Shown: one piece after another, positions 31,541-41,498 of the stretch
Layout: the number at the start of each line of letters is the position of its first letter
How positions within the stretch are numbered: the stretch's first letter is position 1
Origin: Hippopus hippopus
Lineage: Eukaryota; Mollusca; Bivalvia; Cardiida; Cardiidae
Direction of reading: 5' to 3'
Assembly (NCBI GenBank): GCA_946811185.2
Contig: OX328109.1
Span: forward strand, 11,816,255-11,880,254
Length of the DNA: 64,000 bases
The notes under the pieces: model-generated
What the model was told of the DNA's origin: nothing
What the model saw: only the letters and a program-made list of their open reading frames with translations
The model's database searches: none
Made by a program: the position numbers and the translations under genes

Positions 31541-32814
31541 CAAATGGAATGAAGTTGGATTAAAACTACACCCATTTCAATAATTCCTTTTTTTTTTCTT
31601 CCCCAGAATTTCAGATTGAGATAAATTGAAAAAGAGATTATGTATTTTTTTTTGGGGGGGGGATACAGCAGAACAATCAGATTTCCAAAGACATATTCTG
31701 TGGTGTTGCTGAAGAATATGTAGCATAGGAATATTTGGCCTTCAGTATGCTTGTTACGATATAAAACTGGCTGCTTCAGATCACAGCTCATACAAGGACA
31801 GATATGTTTCATGCAACAAGCAAGCCAACAAGGTGTAAATATTAGTTTATTATTTTAAATACATATATAATCACAATAAGAATTTGTAGACAAAAATTGA
31901 AATACATTCATACATTCAGCCATGTTAGAGGCTGTTGCCTGCTGTCAGCTCTTAACCCAAACATCAAGGTTTCCATGTAAAGCACTATTTAGTAATTTTA
32001 ACAATGAGAATGATTTTAAGACATTTTTGGAAATGGCAGAATTGCTGGTAACCAATATTTCTTTTTCCTTTTTTCAAAACATTACCTACTCTTTCAGAAA
32101 AAAATCATATCATTTCAGCTATGTCTAATTTTTCATCTGCAAATGTTATCAATTTGAACAATTCCAAAATTTTACCGTCTGGTAAAGGTTTGTGCACTTT
32201 GGTAATTTTTAATCCTGCTTGGAAGGGTAAAAATCTGGTAAATGCTTTTGCTTTATTTTGACAAAACTTGTTTTATTGTATTTTATACATGCATGGAGCT
32301 GTAAAACCTCAGTAGAGCAAGCATTGAAATTTCAACATAAAAATTAACTTTCAATTCTTATATAGATTTAGTAGTTGTAAAGGAATGTCCTTGGGCAAGA
32401 CATTGGAGATCCCCAGCTTTGTGCTAATTAAATACAAAAAAGACATAAGTGAGTTGTCACATTGACACGAGTGAAAATTTGAAATACAGTATTATTATAC
32501 TGCAAAGAAATTTCACATGATCTGATTGGATGATATGCCCCAAACATACTAGTATATCATGTACACTGGCAAAACCAAAACTGTTTCCCTTTCTGGAGCC
32601 CCGTATACATGACTACACTATCAACACAACATCCAAAATGACAGCGTCAATCAAGATTAACATCAAGATTATGCGCCAAGCTGAATGTTTTATCACTTTT
32701 TAACAAGGTTTCAGTGTAGTGACGTCAGTTTTCATTGAATTGGGGCACGCATAAGTGAAATTTTGCTTCGTCAGCGTACTCAAGTTTCTAAACCAAAAAA
32801 ACAGTTAAAATTCG
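31541..32814. other. Host non-coding sequence
   Basis: AT-rich with a TTTTTTTTTGGGGGGGGG tract at 31645. No gene, clear repeat boundary or RNA is recognised. Confidence 0.4.
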
Positions 32815-32815
32815 C

Positions 32816-32960
32816 TTAACCCTTTACCACACTATGACGAATTTTAAACGACCCTCGGAAAGAGGCCTTTTAAAAACATTTTGGGAAAAGGAGAAAATGC
32901 TGGTAACCAGCTTTTTCTCCTTTTCCCAAAATGTTTTCTACTCCATCAAAAAATGATTGT
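32816..32960. repeat. Host fold-back repeat, best copy
   Basis: Begins AACCCTTTACCACACTATGA. Contains an almost perfect inverted repeat at 32872-32938: AAAACATTTTGGGAAAAGGA on the left returns as TCCTTTTCCCAAAATGTTTT on the right around GCTGGTAACCAGC. Other copies lie near 33720-33850, 34443-34600, 38790-38890, 56740-56880, 57095-57210, 60340-60500, 61240-61330, 61560-61660 and 62090-62345. Confidence 0.75.
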
Positions 32961-33430
32961 ACTGTTTGAGCCATTTGTTTACTAGTATCCTAAGCAAAGT
33001 CTTTAAAATTCACTGGCTGTTCTCTCTCCCCCCCCTCCCCCCCCCCATGAGCAAAATCCAAATTATGTTCAGGAGTTATAGAGGGTTGATTCCTGTTGCA
33101 ATGACACTTAACAAACATTGGCAGTAAATTGAAATAACTGAGGGTGTGAAGGTGCTTGCAAGTCCACCATGGCCTTTTGGTTGATATGATTTGTTAAATA
33201 TTGTTCCAAATATTCAACTGTAGCCGGAGCTAGAGAGGTACATGTAGTTTCAATAAAAAAATAACCTTCCCTAGCTCTTTTGCCAGTAATATCTGTAACT
33301 GACCAAGTAAACATGAGTAAGTGTTCTGCTCCTCCTATACAGTTAAAATACTGTTGAAAATAGAGTTAATGAATTGCACCACATATCAATTAAATATGTT
33401 TACTTGTTTCTGTTTCTCTTTCTACCTTAG

Positions 33431-33481
33431 GTACTCTATGATGGAAAGTTCAAATCCATAGACAACAAGGCTGAACATTGA
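33431..33481 (+). other. Possible terminal exon
   Basis: A strong polypyrimidine acceptor (TTTCTCTTTCTACCTTAG) is followed by VLYDGKFKSIDNKAEH and a stop. The LYDG core recurs in the exon candidate at 36146, so these may be alternative last exons of one host gene. Confidence 0.3.
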
Positions 33482-34442
33482 CTTAAGGATACCGATAAGA
33501 TATGATCATCAAGTTGGACATTTTTGTGACTATGTATGGTACAAAAGTGATAATTATTCAAGTATACTTAACTCTACACCCAGTTTAAAGTTCACGAATT
33601 TAGCAACAAAAACATATCTTACAAAAAGTTCAAGACCAATAAAAAGCATGTTTGAGCAAACTGCAGTTGTTTTCAGTATCTACACATTTTCAAGCTTTTA
33701 AATCATGTATGCAATAGCCCTGTAGCAAACAATCCGGTGTTTTAATGAGCCTGAGGAAGAAAGCTCTAGAAGCTTTGTGGGAGGCATAGAAAGCATTTTT
33801 TTCTCTTCCCTGAATGCTTTCTACCATTTCAAAGACAAATCTAACCCTTTCCACCACAATGAATCTGTTGTCTACAAACACTTTCGATTTGGACTAGTCC
33901 AAAATCTGTCATCTGGTATTTAACCTATTTCTGTATATGGTTTATAAACTCTTTACATACAACAAAATTTTAGACTGGAAAGTATTTACAGATGAAAAAT
34001 GATACATGTATGTGTAGTATGGAAATTTGTTTTTGAAAGTTGAAAACACTATGAAAAAGGGGGGAAAAAAATGCTAGTAACCACCATTTTGCAAGTCTCC
34101 ATCTTTAGGGTCGTGACAACTCGAGAATATTTGGTAGAGGCTTAACCCTACAAAACCCCTTTACAAATGGGAAAAATAGTTCATGGAAAGAAATAGACTC
34201 CCTTTTTTCAAATGTATGGAAAAAATATGATACAAGGTGCAATTGCTTATGTTATGCAATTGATTTTTCTCCTTCAATTGTTTCACAACCTTCACCTATA
34301 TTTAATTTACTCTTTACCAGACAATACTATTTGAGAATTGTCCAAATTGAAAGCATTTTCAAATGACTAAGAGAAAATGCTGGTTATCATCAATATTTCG
34401 TTTTGTTATAATAAGTTTCTTCATAAGCCTTCTCCCCCAGGG

Positions 34443-34600
34443 TTGTTAACCCTTTACTGCACAATGCAGACTTTTAACGTCCCGGGAAAGAAGCCCTTGG
34501 AAGACATTTTGGGAAAAGGAGGATATGCTGGTAACAAACATTCTCTCCTTTTCCCACAATGTCTTCTATCCTATCGAAGAAAAATAGCTCCATTTGAGCC
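34443..34600. repeat. Host fold-back repeat copy
   Basis: Starts AACCCTTTACTGCACAATGC, with arms GACATTTTGGGAAAAGGAG and CTCCTTTTCCCACAATGTC. Same family as 32816-32960. Confidence 0.7.
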
Positions 34601-34769
34601 ACATTGAAATTATCATTTACAAATGCTTCAAATTTGAACAAGGCGAACATTTTGTAGTCTCGTAAAGAGTTCAGTGTTGGTATATGGTAGGAGTTAGTAG
34701 CTGGAGTGAAAAGGCCTGTTCTTAAGGATTCGATTGTATGGTATTGTAACACCATTTTCGACATTTTTT

Positions 34770-35120
34770 CAGTTATATTGTTTTTCATGAGAGTGGCAAT
34801 TGAGCATGACACTTCAGAGCCTAGTACTGGTAAAACCCAGGAAAAACATGAATATGTGGGCTGTTGCTGTGATATGACTGTTGAAAATGTTGAAAGCAGC
34901 GTAAAACACCATTAAATCAATCAATCATAACTGTGGCCAATGCACCTATCCGTGCTTTCCTGGAGTTCCTTTTACCGGTACTCCTACCAGTATTCTTTCC
35001 AAGCCACTGGCTGCTCATCGTTGAAACAATGGTCAGCAGTGAGAGAGAAATTAATCCTTTTGCAATGACTATCATCAAAAATTAATCTAGCTGGGGATAA
35101 AACCAGTGACCCCCTATACT
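34770..35120 (-). repeat. SINE copies of the tRNA-headed family
   Basis: Body sequences CCTATCCGTGCTTTCCTGGA and GCCACTGGCTGCT match 25150-25475. A neighbouring piece with ACTTCAGAGCCTAGTACTGG and a GTAAAACACCATTAAATCAA tail matches the SINE at 36350-36555. The tail type is common in molluscan SINEs. Confidence 0.6.
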
Positions 35121-35849
35121 CTAGACCTTATGCTTTTTCAAACTGATTCAAGCTATTGAATACCATAAAGTATGCCAATAAACCATACAAATTCTTTCTG
35201 CAGATTGATGATAGCCACTGCAACGAAATTCATTTTTCTCCCTTCCCAAACATGGTTTGAACTTATTGGGCTTAAAAATAATGTGTATGAAACACTGATT
35301 AAACAAACTCTGACAGGTGGGATGGGTGCAATGGGCAGTGTGATATACTAGTAACTCAAATAATATTATTAAACACCAAAAAAACCGATAAAGAATGCAT
35401 GTCTCAGAACAGATTAATTTACCCTATCAAAAACAAATTCAATTATTTGATTCTTGTCTAAAAATCAACTGCAAATGCTTTAAATATTAACAAGTCTAAA
35501 TTTTTGTCTTATGGTCAAGAGTGAATAATAAGATTTTCTTTTCAATATACTACATTGATACTGTTTACCTTTAAAATATGGCTATCATTTAAAACCACCA
35601 ACACTGTTTTAACTAAATTACAAATTATTCAAAAGGTCTCTCTTTTTTTTTAAAGAGAGTCTCTTTTCATTCTAATTGTGTTATCACAGTATCACTCCCC
35701 GACTTCGTGCCCATCATGACCTCCACTGTCGACGGGCCATAAAACGCTGTTCAATTGTGTCCTTGTAAGCTTGGCTTTACTGGGCTGGCTTTGTGCTGAA
35801 TGAGGCACTGAAATGACAAGATTATAAGTTTCTTACTAAATAATGTAAT
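35121..35849. other. Host non-coding sequence
   Basis: No gene or repeat recognised beyond short low-complexity tracts. Confidence 0.4.
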
Positions 35850-36105
35850 ATATGAGCCATGCTCTGTCAAAAAGGTGTTTTATGCATCTGCAAAAACTAT
35901 CTACCTGTGTCAGCCTGTACAGGCTGACATGGGATGACACTTTTTGCAATTTACAAATTTTCTGCATGTCAAAGGACCATTTTACCATTGGTTCAAGTCC
36001 ACTGAACATTATACAAAATGGGTTTTATGGATCCATAATAAGGTGCTCAGTATAATACATCACTGAGAGGTATTAAGCCCATGTTTGCTAGGGCATGGCT
36101 CATAC
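35850..36105. mobile_element. MITE copy related to 22706-22992
   Basis: The left end ATATGAGCCATGCTCTGTCA and the right end GGGCATGGCTCATAC are inverted. The centre has CAGCCTGTACAGGCTGACAT, a short palindrome. Confidence 0.6.
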
Positions 36106-36145
36106 ATCTTTACGAATTAGGTTTCTGACAAAAATGTTTATGCAG

Positions 36146-36242
36146 ATTACATGGCTACAGACAGTTTGAAGGTTCTTCCATACTTTATGATGGGGAGATG
36201 TCCGATGTGTATACACTACAGACTTTCTCGGGAGTCTTTTAA
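36146..36242 (+). other. Possible terminal exon of a host gene
   Basis: After an acceptor ATGTTTATGCAG the frame reads LHGYRQFEGSSILYDGEMSD and stops at TAA 36240-36242. Best-looking coding candidate in the host DNA; protein not recognised. Confidence 0.35.
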
Positions 36243-36349
36243 CGAAATCCTAGGAAGGCCATTTAAAAATTATGTGCTTGTTTCTAACACAGCCATTGAG
36301 ACTGCATTCATATTTTCAGTCTGAAATACAAGTTTAAATTGGGTCTACC

Positions 36350-36555
36350 CGGCTCAGTGGTAAAGTGTAGGACTTATACTTGGATGCCCATGCTTTGAGC
36401 CTCAATGAAAGCACTGGGTTTTCCATGGGAGTGTCCTTGGGCAAGACACTTCAGAGCCACTGCCTAGTACTGGTAAAAGACGGGAAACACATGAACAGGC
36501 AACCTGTCCTAGTGAAGTGACTGATATAATGTTGAAAACCATGTTAAGTACCATT
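36350..36555 (+). repeat. tRNA-headed SINE
   Basis: Head CTACCCGGCTCAGTGGTAAA with GTGTCCTTGGGCAAGACACT and a tail GTTAAGTACCATTCAATCAA: a common molluscan SINE architecture. Confidence 0.65.
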
Positions 36556-36964
36556 CAATCAAACAGCTATTTAATGAGATTGAAGAACACATATATTTTT
36601 CACCTGGAAAATTTCAGAAAAAGGGCTTTTTAAATGTGAGTCTCAAATTGTATTCCTATACCTATTTTACAAGATATGCTCATTTCTTTATACTGTAAAC
36701 ACTGCCCTGGTGGCCACCTGAATATTAATTCTCTTCTAAACGACAAAATTTTTAACTCATCCATATTGAAAGTATTTGTAGACAACAAGTTGAACGTTGC
36801 TCACATGATTGGAACTTGTTTAAAAAGGTAAATCTTTTTCCTCTCTCCACTATGTTTTCAAAAGTCTTCTTTTTTTTTAATGTAGAAAAAAAAGATCAGC
36901 AGGAAAGGGGTTCGGCAAGCATTCTTTTGTATAGACGAGAGTACATTACTTTTACCAAATACTC

Positions 36965-37215
36965 ATGCCAAACCCAAATCGTACAGCTGGTAGCATACAG
37001 GACTTGAGAACAGGGAGTTGCTGGTTCAAATCCCAAGCTGGGCAAAATTCTTTCCCAGGATCAAAGATAGTCATTGCAACAGGATTCATTCCTTTCTCAC
37101 TGCTGATAATTGTTTTGAAAATGGTTACAAGGGAAATCAGCCAGTGGAATATTGTGCAAAGTACAGGTAACAGAAACTCTAGAAAAGCATGGATAGGTGC
37201 ACTGGCTGTTAAGAA
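36965..37215 (+). repeat. tRNA-derived SINE
   Basis: A tRNA-like head with A-box region CAGCTGGTAGCATACAGGAC and B box GGTTCAAATCC, followed by the body shared (inverted) with 25150-25475, ending near GCATGGATAGGTGCACTGG. Confidence 0.7.
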
Positions 37216-37319
37216 AGGAGCATTTGCTTGTTACAAACCATGCTTCTTTCCAAAACATGCTTCTTTCCAAAATTTAATTATTGCACATGCAGTCTATGGT
37301 ATGGATGTACAAAGCTGAA

Positions 37320-39498
37320 CCTTTGTCTGGTCAAGTATTTAAGCTCTGAATACAAAAGACATGCAAGTTTTAACATTAATGTATTTTAGATCCAGACATA
37401 AATATCATTGAAATACCTGTTGACATGGATGTTGTTAAAATCTGTAAAAAAAGAAATCCTTTCAGACGAGATATAATACCAGACTGGGGTATCTAATCAT
37501 CAGTTTACAAACATCTTGGTCTCTCTGTCTCCATAAAAAGATACATTGTTGTAAGATTAGAAAGGAAATCGATCAGTAAAAAAGACATGAAAAACAATAT
37601 TCTCAATCACAATGTGTTAGATTACTTGAGTGCAGTCTACAAATGCTGATGGTCTTCAACTGTCTTGCATCTGTAGGGTTCATCTGTATGCGATAACTTG
37701 ATTGATGAAATAACATCAAATTTGTCTTTAAAAACTGACTGTAAAGATTTCTGTAATCAGTGTGTTATTAAGCCAAACTTTTGAAAGTTGAGACTTAAAT
37801 ATCCTGTGTTGACAGTGTAGTCAAGATCAGAATGTACCTAGTAGGAAGTCTGACATTTGATATAAAACGTCTACCACCTGATGCTAAACTCTGATCAAAA
37901 TTTGTCAGCAATTATTGACAAAAACAAAATTCTGAACACATTCACTACCTATGACGATCAAGATCCGAACGCACTTAATGTAATGTCTGGTCTTCATTAT
38001 AACACGTCCACAATTTGTTTGACTAGTTTTCCATGGCCCATATTACAACCCTGTGTACACATTCGACTTTGGATAGGGTACATCGGCGTGACGTCACATT
38101 CCCTAGCAACGAGCGGCCGCCATTTTCGGAGGTGAAATTGATAACATAGCAACCATATATTTTAGTGCCGTTCGCAATTTTTTTCGTTGAGAAAAACTTC
38201 ATTTTTTACCAATCAAAGCTATTGACAGTTAGGATAACTGTTAGAAATATACTTTAGAATACGTATGACGAGTTGTCAATTCTTCTTTTAGACGATTTTC
38301 ATTAAATGGGCCTATCACAAATAGACCTACCATTTAAATATAAAGTGGGTCTAGACCCTTCAGACATGAAATGAATATTCCAAACTCAATCTATGTATTT
38401 TTTTTTCTTTGTCTATTTTATGTCCGAGCGTAAAAAAGTGTAATCTACATTATGTTGTTCATCAGATTAAAAGAAAGGTCGGAGAAATCCATGCTTCCCG
38501 AGGATTTCTCTCTCTCTCTCTCTCTCTCTCTTTGACCAAAGCGATTTCCTGAATTTTCAAAGGCTGATAAGCTATTAAACCTCTCAAGAATCGTCATAAA
38601 AAATTACTATACCTGTAAAATATCTTAGTATTTGGTGGTGATCATTTTAATAGGCTAATATTTGAGCGAAAAAAAAAGTAGACTGATAAAACTTTTTAAA
38701 CATTGCGCCGAGACAGACTTAATTAGATCTAACCCAGTACAAAATAAAAAAAAAAAAAAAAAAAATCCAGGGTTTTTCCGACCATGGAGAGAAAGAATTT
38801 TGAAAATATTGCAGTGAAAGGAAAATACTAATCAGCATCCTTTCTTTTTCCCCCACTGTTTTCTACTCTTTCAAAGACAAACATCGCTTTGGTATGTCTC
38901 GTTCGAAAATTCTCTCTAATTTTGATAAACATACTAGTTTGAAGAATGAACATACCCTCTGTAACCTGCGAAAAATTCTAAATCCTAATCACGAATGATC
39001 AACATAAGGGTGAATTAAGATCAGTAACAGACAAAAACAACCGGTGTAATGTGACACGTGTGCGTTAATTTTTATTTCTTCCAAACAATTACGTTATGTA
39101 CAGCTCTTGGGTCGTCCACCCTGCAGTGCGATACCGAGATCAAAGGAACACAGAGTTGAACCCTTCACCCATTTTGTGAAAATTCATATGACACGTACAA
39201 AGTATTTCTTAAAAGCTTTGGAAAACTTAAGCTGGAATATGAATATTTTGTGAATGGGGATGGAAGATTAAATATTTGAACTGAAGCTATGTTTCTTATG
39301 TCATGAAATTTACTTTATTAAATTTATTCGTCTTAAATAGGAACATAACTAAGTTATGCGCAACATAAAGTTCGGTATTTTTTTTTAGATCGGGATTTTC
39401 TTAATATTCAAAGTATGCTTGTAGTGCTGTAATTTCAGTGAATGGACTGTCTCTGTCTCTTTGAAGACACTGGAAAGCTTCTTAACCCTTTACCAAAC
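37320..39498. other. Host non-coding sequence, with a possible promoter and a TC microsatellite
   Basis: GTGACGTCACATTCCCTAGCAACGA and CATAGCAACCA at about 38088-38150 resemble CRE and RFX-type sites in a GC-rich patch, so a promoter is possible. A (TC)n microsatellite lies at about 38508-38531. No gene is identified. A fold-back repeat copy is at 38790-38890. Confidence 0.35.
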
Positions 39499-39504
39499 AA
39501 TACC
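39499..39504 (+). repeat. Target-site duplication, left (AATACC)
   Basis: AATACC directly precedes the first base of the element and reappears at 56582-56587 directly after its last base. A 6-bp duplication is the hallmark of Polinton integration. Confidence 0.9.
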
Positions 39505-39599
39505 AGTAGTATATAATATGGGTTACCCAGCTCAAAACCCAAAATAACTAGGCAAAACCCCAATGCGATTCGAAAAATTCAAATTTTTAAATCCTCCAA

Positions 39600-39738
39600 T
39601 CCTCGGATTTAAAAAAAAAATTTATAAAAAAATTTATAAAAAAAAAATTTATAAAAAAATTTTATAGATGAAATTATATAAAAAAATATTTTGAAATTTT
39701 AAAAAAAGTTTTTAAAAAATATTGTAAAAATTTTTACA
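39600..39738 (+). promoter_or_regulatory. AT-rich upstream module of the TIR gene
   Basis: Contains repeated AATTTATAAAAAAA units and the block TTTTATAGATGAAATTATAT. The same block with its flanks recurs at 40808-40860 ahead of the next gene, and in inverted form inside the right repeat. Likely promoter. Confidence 0.5.
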
Positions 39739-40125
39739 ATGGAAAACACAAATAGAGAATTTATTCCTTTATATAACGCGGAAATATTAAATGAAAATGA
39801 AAAATTAATATCTGAGATAGAAGAATTATTAGAAAAGAAATTTTATATGGAATTAAAATATAATTTATGCCCACAACCAGTTTATCAACCAATAATTACA
39901 CGTCAACCTTTATACTCATGTCCACAACCAATGATGCAACCACAACAGCAGTATGTCCAGCCGCAGATGATGCAACCACTCATTGAAAGACTGAAGGCTT
40001 TTGTATGCTCCGAGACAAAACCAACCGAGTACGACCTGGTCAAGTTTACCTACGAAATTGAAAAAGCACGTGATCAGTACATGACCCAAAAAGCAGCACT
40101 AACACAACAACCATTTTATTTTTAA
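39739..40125 (+). CDS. 128-aa TIR-borne protein with Pro/Gln-rich middle
   Basis: Intact in the left repeat. The N-terminal third is a charged helix (residues 18-35, ENEKLISEIEELLEKKF is typical of a coiled coil). The middle is Pro/Gln/Met-rich with several PQP and MQP steps, and the C-terminal 50 residues are again helical with an EIEKARDQYM segment. The mirror copy in the right repeat has stop codons at positions 41 and 74. It resembles small capsid-auxiliary or scaffold proteins only in composition; function unknown. Confidence 0.6.
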   Translation: MENTNREFIPLYNAEILNENEKLISEIEELLEKKFYMELKYNLCPQPVYQPIITRQPLYSCPQPMMQPQQQYVQPQMMQPLIERLKAFVCSETKPTEYDLVKFTYEIEKARDQYMTQKAALTQQPFYF

Positions 40126-40136
40126 ATCATAAATCA

Positions 40137-40175
40137 AAAATATAACTTTTAAAATAAAAAAGTTATATTTTTATA
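40137..40175. terminator. AT-rich hairpin between TIR gene and polB fragment
   Basis: ATATAACTTTT ... AAAAGTTATAT forms an inverted repeat between two converging genes. A similar hairpin lies at 41410-41440 after the next gene. Possible transcription end or polyadenylation region. Confidence 0.4.
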
Positions 40176-40177
40176 TT

Positions 40178-40375
40178 TTATTTTATTTTATGATGCCCCC
40201 AAGCTAATGTGTCAATCTTGTTTTCCAAAACAAACCTTTTATCATCACTTGATCCTAACGCTTTTTTGTTTAACTCTTCAGTATACATATTATGACCCCT
40301 ACTTCTTAAAACAGTCATCTTTCTATACTGATCCTTTTCTGTAAGCAAACACTCTTTGTAATTATTAAAGTTTAT
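40178..40375 (-). pseudogene. polB C-terminal fragment carried in the left TIR
   Basis: It encodes the same final 66 residues as the intact polB end at 55685-55882, ending in WGHHKIK. It exists here only because the terminal repeat includes the 3' end of polB. It has no start. Confidence 0.85.
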
Positions 40376-40459
40376 AGTACATGCATTTTAGAAGCAAGAC
40401 GCAACCAAAAGCAACCTTTGAACATGTATCTTCTTTCAGTATATAGAAGATATATGTTT

Positions 40460-40743
40460 CTATTGTTGTTGCATCCTATTGTCACACATACACCCCTGTG
40501 GAATCTCTTCGGTCTCCTCCGTTTCCACTATCTCCTCTTCCACGATTTCATTCGGTGTTTCCCGAATTGTTTTATACCTCTTCTCTTCGATTATAATTCT
40601 TCTGTACATTTTTCTTCCGAATTTTTTTGCTTATACTATATTCTCCTCAAAAGATTTCCCATTGTTTTACAAACGGAACAAATGGGTTTGGTGTATATTT
40701 TTCTACAATTGTCACATATACATACATGTCCACAAAACCCCAT
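40460..40743 (-). pseudogene. RING-finger-like remnant
   Basis: The frame 40636-40743 reads FCGHVCICDNCRKIYTKPIC followed by SVCKT: C-x-H-x-C-x-C-x2-C and P-x-C-x2-C match the second half of a C-terminal RING domain. The first C-x2-C pair is missing. A second frame (40460-40609) gives a 49-aa acidic piece with CMC. A shift lies between them. RING genes of this type are common in viruses as ubiquitin ligases; this one is incomplete. Confidence 0.4.
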
Positions 40744-40797
40744 CCCACACCCACTAACCCCAACAGTCGTCTAAAAAACTAAAGCTGTTTAGACGGG

Positions 40798-40903
40798 GCA
40801 GTCTAGGTAAAAAAAAATTTATAAAAAAATTTTATAGATGAAATTATATAAAAAATTTTTTTGATTTTTAAAATTTTACTCTTTTAAAAATAACGTATAA
40901 ATT
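40798..40903 (+). promoter_or_regulatory. Copy of the TIR promoter module
   Basis: AAATTTATAAAAAAATTTTA and TAGATGAAATTATATAAAA repeat the sequence at 39640-39690. It precedes an unrelated ORF, so the promoter module has been duplicated with a new gene. Confidence 0.6.
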
Positions 40904-41407
40904 ATGGAACCACTAAAAGATTTTCTAAAAGAATTAAACTTAGACAAAGACGAGGGTTTAATGAAGGCTATAGATAACATGAAAGAGAATTTGATAAACG
41001 TAGATATAGCTAAAGATAAATTTAAAAACTTAATTTCAGACAAAGAAATTTCAGCGAGATTCGCTGTACTTCTAGCTAACTACACAAACAGTATTTTAGA
41101 TTCTATAGATCCCTTAATCAAACAAGATCAAAGTAAAAAGGTTGCATTTTGGAAACAAATTTACATATGCAAAAACACGTCTAAGAAAAATTTAGTACTA
41201 ATGTATAATAAAACTAAAGGAATTAAATTAGATAGAAAGTTAACTAGAAACGAAATATTATACAAAGTCTGGCTAATGTTTTTTAACATGTATGAGAATA
41301 ATAGCAGACTTTTACCACGTACTAAAGAAATAAAAATAAACAAAGTATTAGATGTTGAAAATTTAAATGGTATAACTAAAGAAATAATTAAAAAGGTTGG
41401 GATTTAA
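40904..41407 (+). CDS. Unknown 167-aa protein
   Basis: This is an intact, Lys/Asp/Leu-rich, mostly helical frame. It has the same upstream module as the TIR gene. It is followed by a hairpin (ATATAACTTG ... AAGTTATAT) and by a short copy of the polB 3' end (ATGCCCCCAAG at about 41445). Residues 110-140 contain a hydrophobic stretch (NEILYKVWLMFFNMYEN). No domain recognised. It is not visible in copy 1, whose corresponding region lies outside the window. Confidence 0.55.
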   Translation: MEPLKDFLKELNLDKDEGLMKAIDNMKENLINVDIAKDKFKNLISDKEISARFAVLLANYTNSILDSIDPLIKQDQSKKVAFWKQIYICKNTSKKNLVLMYNKTKGIKLDRKLTRNEILYKVWLMFFNMYENNSRLLPRTKEIKINKVLDVENLNGITKEIIKKVGI

Positions 41408-41498
41408 AAAATATAACTTGTTTATAAATAAAGTTATATTTTATAATGCCCCCAAGTTAACTAAACTAATCCTTTTTCCGATATTTAACACTTTAAGT

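Larger units (their letters stand above)
39505..40375 (+). repeat. Left terminal inverted repeat of copy 2
   Basis: It is the reverse complement of 55685-56581, with indels in the A/T-rich tracts and scattered substitutions. It contains one intact ORF (39739-40125) and, on the minus strand, a copy of the last 66 codons of polB (40178-40375). Homology stops at about 40375. Confidence 0.9.

Noticed and set aside
40418..40774. 118-codon plus-strand frame between the left TIR and the next gene
   Set aside because: The opposite strand carries the recognisable RING-like Cys/His pattern. The plus-strand product is a Phe/Leu/Cys-rich reverse reading without motif support.
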